DNA from: Nicoliella spurrieriana
GTDB lineage: Bacteria; Bacillota; Bacilli; Lactobacillales; Lactobacillaceae
Reading direction: 5' to 3'
Length of the DNA: 64,000 nt
Assembly: GCF_023380205.1 (NCBI RefSeq)
Contig: NZ_CP093361.1
Location: 496,001 to 560,000 of the forward strand
The first letter of the stretch is position 1, and every line of letters starts with the position of its first letter. A program made the position numbers and the translations under genes. The notes below the pieces were generated by a model. The model had not been told where the DNA came from. It did not search any database and saw only the letters and a program-made list of their open reading frames with translations. Shown in pieces: positions 26,424 to 34,137 of this stretch.

Positions 26424-28676
26424 TTATTTTTCAACGTGTAACGTCATGGCGTTAATGGCAACGATCACGGTACTAAGTGACATTAGGACCGCTCCAGCCA
26501 TTGGGCTTAACGTGATACCGATAAATGCCAAAATCCCAGCAGCAAGTGGGAGGGCAACGATGTTATAACCAGCTCCCCACCATAGGTTTTCGACCATCTT
26601 TGATTCAGATGCCCGGGCTAGTTTCAAGAGGGCAATGACATCCTTTGGATCACTATTGACCAATACGACGTCGGCTGAATCGATTGCGACGTCGGTTCCA
26701 GAACCAATTGCAACGCCTAAGTTGGCCTTTGCCAAACTGGGTGCGTCGTTGACCCCATCCCCGATGAACATAACTGCCCCTGATTGTTGATACTTGGTAA
26801 CCAGTTTTTGCTTATCTTCCGGCTTTAAATTGGCCTCGACCTTAGCAATTCCAAGCGTCTTAGCCACCTTTTGAGCGGTTTGAGCATTATCACCAGTCAA
26901 CATTACGGGTTGAATGCCGTTTTCATTTAAATATTGAACCATTTTATCCGAATCGGGCTTGATTTGATCACCTTCAGCAACGATGGCAAGCGCTTGATTG
27001 CCTTGAACAAGATAGCTGACCGTGTTCCCCTGTGAAGCGACGGTATCAAATTGTTGTTGGTCAAATTGAATTTGGTGTTCGGTCAGGTACTTTCCAGAGA
27101 CCACTTGGTATGGTTTCCCGTCAATGGTGGCCTCCATCCCAGCACCGGTGATTTGCTTAACGTTATCTGCGTTTGCTAGCTTTAGGCCCTTGGCCCTTGC
27201 TGCGGATAGGATCCCACTCGCAAGGGGATGGCTAGAAGTTTGTTCAACGCTAGCGATTAACTTAAGGGCGTCATCATCAGAAATTGCATCAGTAAGGCTC
27301 TTAACCAAATTGACCTTGAATTGGCCCTGGGTTAACGTTCCGGTCTTATCCATTAATGCGAACTTGAGCTTTTTGGTGCCTTCTAGTGCATCACGGTTAC
27401 GAATTAAAAGCCCGTTGGTAGCCGCTAGGGAAGTGGTCCGTGAAACCACTAGTGGAATTGCAAGGCCCAGTGCATGGGGGCAAGCAATGATCAACACGGT
27501 CACTGCAGTCGTGGTAGCATATGAAACCCCGTTGATCAAACTCCAAATGATCCAGGCGACAACTGCGATTGATAGTGATGCATAGAATAGATAACCGGAG
27601 ACCCGGTCAGCTAGATTTTGATTCTTAGACTTACTGTTTTGTGCACTTGAAACCAGGTTCTTGACCTTGGAAAGATAGCCTGAATCACCAGTTCCGGTAA
27701 CTTTGAATTGTAAACTACCATCGTCATTGGTCGAACCACCGATCACCTTATCGTTAACGGTTTTCTGGATACTTCTAGATTCACCGGTCACTAACGATTC
27801 GTTGACTTTACCATTGCCTGCGGTAATGACCCCATCGGCTGGAATCTTTTCACCAGCTTTGACTAGCACGATTGCACCAGTTTGAAGCTGGTCCAATGAA
27901 ACAGCCTTGAACTGACCATCTGCTTGCTTAACACTGGCGGTGTTAGGGAGTAAGTTGGAAAGCTTATCGACTGCTGAACCGGCGTTCATGATCGTATTCA
28001 TTTCAATCCAATGGCCCAGGAGCATAATGACGATTAACGTCGATAACTCCCAAAAGAAGTTACTGACCATCATGCCAGAATGGGTGAGGTTATTATTGAT
28101 GACTGAGTAAATACTGTAAACATAGGCCACCGTAATCCCCATTGAAATTAATGACATCATGGCTGGCTTTTTGGCTTCGATTTCGCCCTTTGCACCACTA
28201 AAGAATGGCTTCCCACCATAGAAGAAGAGGATGGTTCCAAGAATTGCGACGACCCAATCCGATCCCTTAAAGAAGAATTGGAATGGTAGTCGCATCCCCA
28301 TCATTGGTGACATGATTAAAATTGGAATCATTAGGGCGAAAGAACCCCAGAACTTATGCTTAAGGTTCCCCATATTCATCATGTGGCCACCATGCATCAT
28401 CATCATGCCGCCGCCACTCATGTCCATGCTGCCCATGTCGTGGCCACCGTGATCCATGTTCATATTCCCCATGTCGTGGCTGCTATGATCCATGTTCATA
28501 TTGCCCATGTCGTGGTCACTACCATTCATGTTCATATTACCCATGTCGTGGTTGCTATGATCCATCTTCATGTTCCCCATGGCATGGTCTTTGCCATCCA
28601 TTTTCATATTTGACATGTTTTGATACTTATCATCTGAATCCTTCATATTCATACCCTTCATGTTATCATCTTTCAC
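26424..28676 (-). CDS. copB: Copper-exporting P-type ATPase, CopB type
   Basis: 750 residues. A Met/His-rich N-terminus of about 100 residues carries eight or so copies of a HDMGNMNMD-like unit that can bind Cu or Ag. Core motifs: TGES (actuator), CPH in helix 6 (IACPHALGLAIPL, residue ~401), DKTGTLTQG (phosphorylation Asp ~444), HPLASG, and MFIGDGVNDAPSLAKA. CPH rather than CPC marks the CopB (P1B-3) subgroup, which exports copper. Its ATG overlaps the copY stop by 4 nt. Expression should rise when copper releases CopY from the cop box. Confidence 0.95.
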   Translation of the reverse strand: MKDDNMKGMNMKDSDDKYQNMSNMKMDGKDHAMGNMKMDHSNHDMGNMNMNGSDHDMGNMNMDHSSHDMGNMNMDHGGHDMGSMDMSGGGMMMMHGGHMMNMGNLKHKFWGSFALMIPILIMSPMMGMRLPFQFFFKGSDWVVAILGTILFFYGGKPFFSGAKGEIEAKKPAMMSLISMGITVAYVYSIYSVINNNLTHSGMMVSNFFWELSTLIVIMLLGHWIEMNTIMNAGSAVDKLSNLLPNTASVKQADGQFKAVSLDQLQTGAIVLVKAGEKIPADGVITAGNGKVNESLVTGESRSIQKTVNDKVIGGSTNDDGSLQFKVTGTGDSGYLSKVKNLVSSAQNSKSKNQNLADRVSGYLFYASLSIAVVAWIIWSLINGVSYATTTAVTVLIIACPHALGLAIPLVVSRTTSLAATNGLLIRNRDALEGTKKLKFALMDKTGTLTQGQFKVNLVKSLTDAISDDDALKLIASVEQTSSHPLASGILSAARAKGLKLANADNVKQITGAGMEATIDGKPYQVVSGKYLTEHQIQFDQQQFDTVASQGNTVSYLVQGNQALAIVAEGDQIKPDSDKMVQYLNENGIQPVMLTGDNAQTAQKVAKTLGIAKVEANLKPEDKQKLVTKYQQSGAVMFIGDGVNDAPSLAKANLGVAIGSGTDVAIDSADVVLVNSDPKDVIALLKLARASESKMVENLWWGAGYNIVALPLAAGILAFIGITLSPMAGAVLMSLSTVIVAINAMTLHVEK

Positions 28677-29116
28677 TTCATATCATCTCCACATTTCATA
28701 TATTGATCATCAACGCAGTTACATTTGACCTGATCAGGAGCGGTTTTTTGTTTTTCAGTTAGTTTATCAATCAACATTTGAATATCATTTTTACTAATAT
28801 CGAAGTGGTCAATAATCGTCCCGACTTCTTTACCAACCTTCATTTCACACATGTTAGAAAATAAGTCGACTGAAACAGCATTCATCGCATCCCGTTCGCT
28901 AATTTTAGGTGAATAGGTAAAGCTGCCGCCGTGCTTATCAGCATTGAGGTAGTCCTTATTTTTCAACCTAGTGATCAGGGTCTTAGTCGTTGACGGGCTC
29001 CAGTCATTTTTGGCAGTCATTTCATCAATGATTTGCCGGCTGGTGCATTGCTTAAGTGTCCAAACGATCCGCATTACGCACCATTCGGAATTCGTGATAC
29101 TAACGGTATCGCTCAT
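28673..29116 (-). CDS. copY: CopY/BlaI family copper-responsive repressor
   Basis: 147 residues; winged-helix BlaI/CopY domain (SNSEWCVMRIVWTLKQ-type start, then SPSTTKTLITRLKNKDYL). The C-terminal metal site reads CNCVDDQYMKCGDD, that is CxC then a lone Cys, rather than the usual CxCx4-5CxC. The ATG at 29116 follows AAGGGGG by 7 nt; a longer in-frame version would begin near the operator. It is the first gene of the copper operon. Confidence 0.88.
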   Translation of the reverse strand: MSDTVSITNSEWCVMRIVWTLKQCTSRQIIDEMTAKNDWSPSTTKTLITRLKNKDYLNADKHGGSFTYSPKISERDAMNAVSVDLFSNMCEMKVGKEVGTIIDHFDISKNDIQMLIDKLTEKQKTAPDQVKCNCVDDQYMKCGDDMK

Positions 29117-29161
29117 TATGATTCCCCCTTCAAAACTTTCCAAGGAATAATATACCATTTA

Positions 29162-29179
29162 GGTTTACACATGTAAACC
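29162..29179. promoter_or_regulatory. cop box operator
   Basis: GGTTTACACATGTAAACC is an 8-2-8 palindrome that contains the CopY consensus TACAnnTGTA exactly. It lies 46 bp upstream of copY and 70 bp upstream of the divergent flavin reductase gene. Confidence 0.88.
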
Positions 29180-29248
29180 AAAACGCTCAAACTGCACCAG
29201 GGGCTGATGTATTGTAAAATGGGGGTATTAATATCAAGGAGGCACTAG

Positions 29249-30649
29249 ATGGTAAAAACGAAGTTTCAACCCAACCCAATTACGCAGTTAGCTGATTACT
29301 ACGATTTGATCATAGTGGGGTCCGGGGCGACTGGATTAGTAGCAGCGCTGCAAGCATATGAACTGGGCTTACACCCGGTGATTTTAGAAAAAATGGCACA
29401 ACTAGGTGGGAACACTAATCGAGCATCTTCTGGGATGAACGCTGCCGAAACGGAGGTGCAATTAAAGCATCACATTGTTGATAGCTTCGCTGCCTTTTAT
29501 GATGATACCCTCAACGGTGGCGATCGCCAGAATAATCCGGAGTTACTGCATTATTTTACGACCCATGCGGCACTAGCGGTAGATTGGTTAGCAGATCATG
29601 ACATCGAATTAGATGATGTAACGATTACCGGTGGGATGGGGACCAAGCGGACCCACCGGCCCAGCAGCATGGCACCGATTGGCAATTTTTTGGTCACTGC
29701 GTTGTTGAATTTAATTCAGGAAGCACAAATTCCCGTGTTTACCCAAGTCACGGTGCAAAAAATCCGAATGAACGCCAAACAAGTTTGCGGAGTCAGCGCA
29801 GAGCTTTTCGATGGCACTAATCGACAAATTAATGGAGCTGCAGTGATTTTAGCCACCGGTGGATTCGGGGCCAATCAACAACTGATTGGCTCGTACCGTC
29901 CGGACCTAGTTCATTATCGAACTACGAATCAACCTGGGGCTACTGGGGATGGGTTAACGCTAGCAACCGATGTCGGAGCGGCGTTAGTCGATATGGAAAA
30001 AATCCAAGTCCATCCGACCGTCCAACAGGATCATGACCATGCCTTTTTAATTGGGGAGGCGGTCCGTGGGGAAGGGGCCATCTTAGTGGACCGAACCGGG
30101 CATCGCTTTGTGAATGAGCTAGCAACTAGAAAGATGGTAACTGCCGCGATCAATACCCGACCAGAACACGACGCTTACCTGATTTTGGATCAGGGCGTGC
30201 GTGACCACGCCAAGGCAATCGAATTTTACGATTCAATCGGGCTGGTTATCCATGGTTCTGATTTAGCGTCGTTAGCAGCCAACATCGGAGTGGATGAAAC
30301 GAACCTGCGCACTACGGTCGAGCAGTGGAACCAAGCGGTTGCAATCCATACTGATGCACAATTTCACCGCACGACTGGGATGGACCGGCAGTTGAACCAG
30401 CCCCCGTTTTTTGCAATTCATGTGAAACCTGCGGTGCATTATACGATGGGCGGATTGAAAGTTAATCATCAGACGGAGGTCCTGAATTCAGCTGCCGAAC
30501 CAATTGCCGGCTTATTTGCCGGTGGGGAAGTCGCTGGTGGTCTGCATGGTGATAACCGAATTGGTGGCAATTCAATTGCTGAGACGGTCGTCTTTGGCCG
30601 ACAAGCGGGGCAACAAGCATTCCGTTATCTACAAAATAGTAATAAATAA
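29249..30649 (+). CDS. FAD-dependent fumarate reductase/flavocytochrome c-like oxidoreductase
   Basis: 466 residues of the FAD_binding_2 family: DLIIVGSGATGLVAALQA (dinucleotide fold), EKMAQLGGNTNRASSGMNAA, ILATGGFGANQQLIGSYRP, HPTVQQDHDHAFLIGEAVRGEGAILVD, and the FAD-closing GLFAGGEVAGGLHGDNRIGGNSIAE. Substrate-binding residues of soluble fumarate reductases (H-P-T, R-G-E-G) are present. It has no FMN-binding domain and no signal, so it probably uses an electron donor in the cytosol. SD AAGGAGG. A divergent cop box nearby may or may not influence it. Confidence 0.85.
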   Translation: MVKTKFQPNPITQLADYYDLIIVGSGATGLVAALQAYELGLHPVILEKMAQLGGNTNRASSGMNAAETEVQLKHHIVDSFAAFYDDTLNGGDRQNNPELLHYFTTHAALAVDWLADHDIELDDVTITGGMGTKRTHRPSSMAPIGNFLVTALLNLIQEAQIPVFTQVTVQKIRMNAKQVCGVSAELFDGTNRQINGAAVILATGGFGANQQLIGSYRPDLVHYRTTNQPGATGDGLTLATDVGAALVDMEKIQVHPTVQQDHDHAFLIGEAVRGEGAILVDRTGHRFVNELATRKMVTAAINTRPEHDAYLILDQGVRDHAKAIEFYDSIGLVIHGSDLASLAANIGVDETNLRTTVEQWNQAVAIHTDAQFHRTTGMDRQLNQPPFFAIHVKPAVHYTMGGLKVNHQTEVLNSAAEPIAGLFAGGEVAGGLHGDNRIGGNSIAETVVFGRQAGQQAFRYLQNSNK

Positions 30650-30692
30650 AAATCAGCCAGTGGCGATAATTGAATCGTCACTGGCTGATTTA
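30649..30692. terminator. Bidirectional terminator
   Basis: AAATCAGCCAGTG(G)CGAT / ATCG(T)CACTGGCTGATTT, strong stem with A/T flanks between convergent genes. Confidence 0.88.
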
Positions 30693-30708
30693 GCGAAAAG
30701 CTTAAAGC

Positions 30709-31572
30709 TTAATCGAGGCCATTTAAATTAGTGGTGTATTGGCTAAGCCGCAACACGGTCTTAGGGTCGGTATGATCGGCTGAGACACCTTCCTTGCGGT
30801 CGAGAGCAGCAATTTGCTTCATTTCAGCATCAGAAAGGGTAAAGTCAAAGATATCAACATTTTCTTTAATCCGTTCTGGTTTAGCACTCTTGGCAATTGA
30901 AACGATACCACGTTGGAATAACCATCTGAGCATTACTTGCCCCACACCCTTATTATGGGCATCGGCAATTTGCTTTAATGTGGGGTTAGTAAAGATGTGG
31001 TCATAACCCTGTGCAAATGGGGCCCATGCTTCTGGTTGGATTCCGTAGCCCTTAAGGTAATCAACGCTAGCTTGTTCTTGGTTCCAAGGGTTAATTTCAA
31101 TTTGATTAATAGCTGGTTTAACCTTATTAAATTGGGCTAAGTCGGTAATTTGGTAGTCAGGGAAGTTAGAAACCCCAAGTGATTTAATCTTACCCGCAGT
31201 TTGAGCTTCTTCCATTGCACGCCATGAACCGTAGTTATCACCATAGGGTTGGTGAATTAGGTATAAATCAAGGTAGTCCAATTGAAGGGCTTTTAACGAT
31301 TCATCAATCGCCTTTTTGGTATTTTCGTACCCATTGTCACTGATCCAAACCTTAGAAGTAAGGAATAACTGGTCACGCGGAATGCCGTTTTGCTTAATCC
31401 CTTGGCCAACTAGTGATTCGTTGGAGTAGACCCGAGCGGTATCGATTAATCGATATCCGGCGTTAATGGCTGCATCAACGGCCTTTGGGGTTTCAACTGG
31501 GTCGGTTAACTTGTAAGTCCCAAATCCAACTGCGGGCATTTTGTTTCCATCGTTTAGTTCAAAGAATTCCAT
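30709..31572 (-). CDS. Aldo/keto reductase
   Basis: 287 residues. The AKR tetrad is visible: D in LIDTARVYSNE, Y in the same motif, K in FLTSKVW, H in DLYLIHQPYGD. Signatures GFGTYKLTDP, GVSNFPDYQITDL and IVSIAKSAKPERIKEN (NADPH phosphate loop) are intact. It resembles the YtbE/2,5-diketogluconate reductase group; the physiological substrate is unknown. SD GGAGG. Confidence 0.9.
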   Translation of the reverse strand: MEFFELNDGNKMPAVGFGTYKLTDPVETPKAVDAAINAGYRLIDTARVYSNESLVGQGIKQNGIPRDQLFLTSKVWISDNGYENTKKAIDESLKALQLDYLDLYLIHQPYGDNYGSWRAMEEAQTAGKIKSLGVSNFPDYQITDLAQFNKVKPAINQIEINPWNQEQASVDYLKGYGIQPEAWAPFAQGYDHIFTNPTLKQIADAHNKGVGQVMLRWLFQRGIVSIAKSAKPERIKENVDIFDFTLSDAEMKQIAALDRKEGVSADHTDPKTVLRLSQYTTNLNGLD

Positions 31573-31593
31573 TTTTAATTTTCCTCCAATTAA

Positions 31594-31956
31594 TTATTCC
31601 CAGGCATCGGTGTCATCTGGGTTATCAAAGTTTTGCTCATCAGAATCATCCGGATCATCATCGACGGGATTGTCATCATCATCCTCGTCCTCAGCGGTAT
31701 CTTCGCCAATATCGTCGGTGATGTCACGATCATCATCGTCAGCGGTGTCGGTATCGAAGTCATCGGTCGTATCGTCATCATTATCGTCCCAATTATCACC
31801 GTTATCATCAGGGGTATTATCATCAATGGTCCGGTTACCGTCACCGCTTAAATCTTCGAGCGGATCTTGGTCCTCATCACTGTAGTTATCTTCATCAAAA
31901 ATGTCGTTTAAATCATCAATATTATCTAAGTCATCGTTATCATTCTTGTATGACAT
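31594..31956 (-). CDS. Extremely aspartate-rich acidic protein
   Basis: 120 residues starting MSYKNDNDDLDN at ATG 31956, 6 nt behind AAGGTGAT. I count 51 Asp and 8 Glu (about half of all residues), scattered with Asn, Thr and Pro and no hydrophobic core, so it is probably disordered. No signal peptide. The nucleotide sequence is built on GAT/GAC codons but not on an exact tandem repeat. Function is unknown; cation (Ca/Mn/Mg) binding or a nucleic-acid mimic are only guesses. It lies 21 bp upstream of the aldo/keto reductase gene and could share its transcript. Confidence 0.65.
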   Translation of the reverse strand: MSYKNDNDDLDNIDDLNDIFDEDNYSDEDQDPLEDLSGDGNRTIDDNTPDDNGDNWDDNDDDTTDDFDTDTADDDDRDITDDIGEDTAEDEDDDDNPVDDDPDDSDEQNFDNPDDTDAWE

Positions 31957-32065
31957 ATTTATCACCTTACTATTTAGTAATTTAATTTTAGTTTAGCACA
32001 TTGGATAACAAGATTATATGATTATGAATTATGGTGGGGGATTTTACAAAAATGGTTAATTTGGG

Positions 32066-32180
32066 TTGACTTTACGATTCAACGTGGTATTATATAAATA
32101 GAAACAAACGAATCGAGAATATCGGCTAAGAGTTGTAACAGGTAAACGGTGTTAAGTCACTATTACCTGTTATTTTTGTA
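32066..32180 (+). promoter_or_regulatory. Promoter and leader terminator upstream of the DUF1722/glycosylase operon
   Basis: Promoter TTGACT (32066-32071), 16-nt spacer, TATTAT (32088-32093). The transcript then meets the hairpin AACAGGTAA (32137-32145) / TTACCTGTT (32163-32171) followed by ATTTTTGT. The same TAACA segment can instead pair with TGTTA just downstream (32150-32154), so two exclusive hairpins are possible. No plus-strand gene precedes it, so the terminator is an attenuator candidate. Confidence 0.68.
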
Positions 32181-32199
32181 TTCAGGGAGTGATTATGAA

Positions 32200-32583
32200 A
32201 TGCAACAATGGCAAAGCGAGTGGGCCCACAATAAATACTGGGTCATGGCCCATTCCCAGCAAGCATATAACCGCATTCGAACGTTAGCCCGGAATAATGA
32301 TTGGACGCCGGATAAACAGGCAGAGTATCAGCAGATTATAAGAGATCTAGACCACCAACCACCGACTAAAGCGACCCTGACGACTGCCTATCAACACGTC
32401 TGGGGCTATTTAAAAAAAAATGCCACCCAGGCGGAACGTGATCGCTACGTTTATTTATTAGCTAAGTTAACCCCCAGTGATGACGAACTGGGGTCGTTTT
32501 TAGTGGACTTAACTGATCAGTATCAGGTGAAATACCTGTTAAAATCAAGATTAATCCAGGACTTAAGGAATGATTGTGATTAA
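32200..32583 (+). CDS. DUF1722 (YbgA-like) protein
   Basis: 127 residues: WVMAHSQQAYNRIRTLARNN and LTTAYQHVWGYLKKNATQAERDRY are the DUF1722 hallmarks (xxMAHS at the start, AYQHVWGYFK in the middle). The domain is common next to DNA repair genes in bacteria but its biochemistry is unsettled. The ATG at 32200 follows AGGGAGTG. The stop codon directly precedes the start of the glycosylase gene. Confidence 0.8.
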   Translation: MQQWQSEWAHNKYWVMAHSQQAYNRIRTLARNNDWTPDKQAEYQQIIRDLDHQPPTKATLTTAYQHVWGYLKKNATQAERDRYVYLLAKLTPSDDELGSFLVDLTDQYQVKYLLKSRLIQDLRNDCD

Positions 32584-32955
32584 ATGCGTTTATGGCATCA
32601 AGCATTGATTACTAAATTGCCACGCCAACAACTATTAGGCCAACATCGTGAGGTCTGTGCACTCCGTGGCAATGGGTGGGGCAAAAAGCATGCCACCGTT
32701 GACTATGTATTTACCCACTCGCCATACCGGCTATTTCAGTTTCATCAACTGGTGATGGCTGAGATGCACCGGCGTGGGTACCATCCAGATGAACGGTGGT
32801 TAAATGCTAATTACCGGGGCACCAGCTGTGTTGCATATCAAAAGCTAACGCCAGTCTTGTTAACGGATCCCATTTATCCAGAACACGATGCAGATTACTT
32901 AGCAACCTGTTTGGCTAATTTACAGGCCAAGGGAATTCAGATTGATTTAAAATAG
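32584..32955 (+). CDS. Pyrimidine-dimer DNA glycosylase (T4 endonuclease V-like)
   Basis: 123 residues. MRLWHQALITKLPRQQLLGQHREVCAL places Arg22 and Glu23 at exactly the positions of the catalytic pair of T4 endonuclease V; the body FHQLVMAEMHRRGYHP and the NANYRGTS segment also match that family. Such enzymes cut beside UV-induced pyrimidine dimers. Residue 2 is Arg where T4 has the N-terminal Thr nucleophile, as in the bacterial TIGR02328 branch, so activity needs testing. Co-transcribed with the DUF1722 gene. Confidence 0.78.
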   Translation: MRLWHQALITKLPRQQLLGQHREVCALRGNGWGKKHATVDYVFTHSPYRLFQFHQLVMAEMHRRGYHPDERWLNANYRGTSCVAYQKLTPVLLTDPIYPEHDADYLATCLANLQAKGIQIDLK

Positions 32956-33033
32956 ATTGTATGCTAATTAATTGCTAAATAATCAATTTGTCCTATAATA
33001 TTAAAAAGATAGGACGAAAAGGGGGCCATTATA

Positions 33034-33285
33034 ATGGATCAAGCAAGACAAACAGAGGTATTAACTTCATTGCGGAGAACGCGTTCCCACATTATTAATG
33101 CTCTGGACGGGACGAATGAAAATAGCAACGTGATTAAGGATATTGACCACTTTGTTAAGGTGCTCAATGAAACGCCGTTGGATCAAATTACTGAAAAGGA
33201 TGTTGATTATCACTTTTCAATCATCAAAGCAGAAATTAATTGTTCCCTAAACTGTTTTACCCACGCATTGAACGCAATTAAATAA
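33034..33285 (+). CDS. Small hypothetical protein
   Basis: 83 residues, soluble and probably helical (MDQARQTEVLTSLRRTRSH...FTHALNAIK). No recognised family. SD AAAAGGGGG precedes the ATG, and a terminator follows directly. Confidence 0.6.
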   Translation: MDQARQTEVLTSLRRTRSHIINALDGTNENSNVIKDIDHFVKVLNETPLDQITEKDVDYHFSIIKAEINCSLNCFTHALNAIK

Positions 33286-33293
33286 ACGAAAAC

Positions 33294-33330
33294 AAAATCC
33301 CATGCCTGAGATCAACAGCATGGGATTTTT
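33294..33330. terminator. Bidirectional terminator
   Basis: AAAATCCCATGC / GCATGGGATTTT with T runs on both sides. It closes the 83-aa gene on the plus strand and the tRNA-Asn array on the minus strand. Confidence 0.85.
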
Positions 33331-33332
33331 GA

Positions 33333-33404
33333 CTGCCCCGGTTGGACTCGAACCAACAACCTACGCATTAACAGTGCGGCATTCTACCATTGAACTACGG
33401 GGCA
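33333..33404 (-). tRNA. tRNA-Asn(GUU), copy 5 in transcription order
   Basis: Acceptor stem TGCCCCG/CGGGGCA, D-arm GTTCAATGGTAGAAT, anticodon loop CTGTTAA (anticodon GUU), T-arm GTTGGTTCGAGTCCAAC, discriminator G. No CCA is encoded. Identical to the four other copies. Confidence 0.95.
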
Positions 33405-33442
33405 AAAAATATATTTAACTAATGATTCCAAAACGGAATCAA

Positions 33443-33514
33443 CTGCCCCGGTTGGACTCGAACCAACAACCTACGCATTAACAGTGCGGCATTCTACCAT
33501 TGAACTACGGGGCA
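33443..33514 (-). tRNA. tRNA-Asn(GUU), copy 4
   Basis: Same sequence as the copy at 33333. The spacer holds a GATTCC/GGAATC hairpin, as do the other spacers of the array. Confidence 0.95.
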
Positions 33515-33550
33515 AAAAGATATTTAATTAAGATTCCAAAACGGAATCGA

Positions 33551-33622
33551 CTGCCCCGGTTGGACTCGAACCAACAACCTACGCATTAACAGTGCGGCAT
33601 TCTACCATTGAACTACGGGGCA
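33551..33622 (-). tRNA. tRNA-Asn(GUU), copy 3
   Basis: Identical tRNA-Asn with anticodon GUU; start-to-start distance to its neighbours is about 109 bp. Confidence 0.95.
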
Positions 33623-33659
33623 AAAAAGATATTTAATTAAGATTCCAAAACGGAATCGA

Positions 33660-33731
33660 CTGCCCCGGTTGGACTCGAACCAACAACCTACGCATTAACA
33701 GTGCGGCATTCTACCATTGAACTACGGGGCA
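33660..33731 (-). tRNA. tRNA-Asn(GUU), copy 2
   Basis: Identical tRNA-Asn. Its flanking spacers are nearly identical to those of copy 3, pointing to recent duplication of a tRNA-plus-spacer unit. Confidence 0.95.
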
Positions 33732-33768
33732 AAAAAGATATTTAATTAAGATTCCAAAGCAGAATCAA

Positions 33769-33840
33769 CTGCCCCGGTTGGACTCGAACCAACAACCTAC
33801 GCATTAACAGTGCGGCATTCTACCATTGAACTACGGGGCA
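33769..33840 (-). tRNA. tRNA-Asn(GUU), copy 1 (promoter-proximal)
   Basis: Identical tRNA-Asn; first of the five reached by RNA polymerase after the attenuator-like terminator at 33856-33905. I see no separate promoter in the 20 bp before it. Confidence 0.95.
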
Positions 33841-33855
33841 ATAAAGATATTTAAT

Positions 33856-33905
33856 CGAAATATAAAAGGACTCGCATGCTTGTAAGCTGAAATGCGGGTC
33901 CTTTT
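33856..33905 (-). terminator. Intrinsic terminator between the Asn-rich ORF and the tRNA-Asn array
   Basis: Minus strand: AAAAGGACCCGCAT (33905-33892) pairs with ATGCGAGTCCTTTT (33877-33864), one mismatch, followed by TTTTATATTT. It sits within the transcript, upstream of all five tRNAs, so the array can be expressed from the promoter at 34138-34166 only by read-through. Confidence 0.82.
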
Positions 33906-33925
33906 GGAAGTTCAGAATTTGAAAG

Positions 33926-33955
33926 GTATCCACACGCTTGCTTACGTATGGATAC
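33926..33955 (-). promoter_or_regulatory. Hairpin after the Asn-rich leader ORF
   Basis: GTATCCATACG (33955-33945), 8-nt loop, CGTGTGGATAC (33936-33926); 11 bp with one G-U. It begins 8 nt after the ORF stop codon. The first arm can also pair with GTATGGGTAT inside the ORF (33997-33988, Tyr-Gly-Tyr codons), and GTAAGC at its loop is complementary to GCTTAC in the loop of the terminator, so exclusive folds are possible. Confidence 0.65.
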
Positions 33956-33963
33956 AATTTATT

Positions 33964-34098
33964 TTAGGCGGTCACCATGTTAAATAAATACCCATACAGA
34001 TTACAATTATTATTTCGATTTAAATTATTATTATTATTGTAATTTGAATTGGTATTATTATTTAGTCCGTTATTTAAAGCTAAAACTAACTCTAACAT
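33964..34098 (-). CDS. 44-aa asparagine-rich peptide, putative leader peptide of the tRNA-Asn array
   Basis: ATG at 34098 is preceded by AAAGGAGG with a 7-nt gap, one of the best ribosome sites in the window. The peptide opens MLELVLALNNG; 18 of 44 codons are Asn (16 AAT, 2 AAC), including runs of three and five, concentrated in codons 9-33, and it ends NMVTA. It is too short for the ORF list. No signal peptide with a clear cleavage site. Downstream come a hairpin, an intrinsic terminator and five tRNA-Asn genes on the same strand. This order is that of amino-acid operon leader peptides, with codons for the amino acid whose supply is monitored. A stand-alone small protein cannot be excluded. 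Confidence 0.72.
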   Translation of the reverse strand: MLELVLALNNGLNNNTNSNYNNNNNLNRNNNCNLYGYLFNMVTA

Positions 34099-34137
34099 GG
34101 GTGCGCCTCCTTTGATTTCGATTTAATTTATATTTAC

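Noticed and set aside
28356..28613. His/Val-rich plus-strand ORF
   Set aside because: Antisense image of the Met/His repeats of CopB; no ribosome site.
31541..31885. Ser-rich and Ile/Val-rich ORFs on the plus strand and in a second minus frame
   Set aside because: They are shadows produced by the GAT/GAC-rich codons of the aspartate-rich gene and have no ribosome sites.
32194..32286. Short ORF from ATG 32194 before the DUF1722 start
   Set aside because: It runs in another frame for about 30 codons within the DUF1722 gene; the ATG at 32200 is the family-consistent start.
33333..33840. Regular repeats of about 109 bp that look like a CRISPR array
   Set aside because: The repeated unit folds as tRNA-Asn with anticodon GUU and the spacers are nearly identical, so it is a tRNA array.
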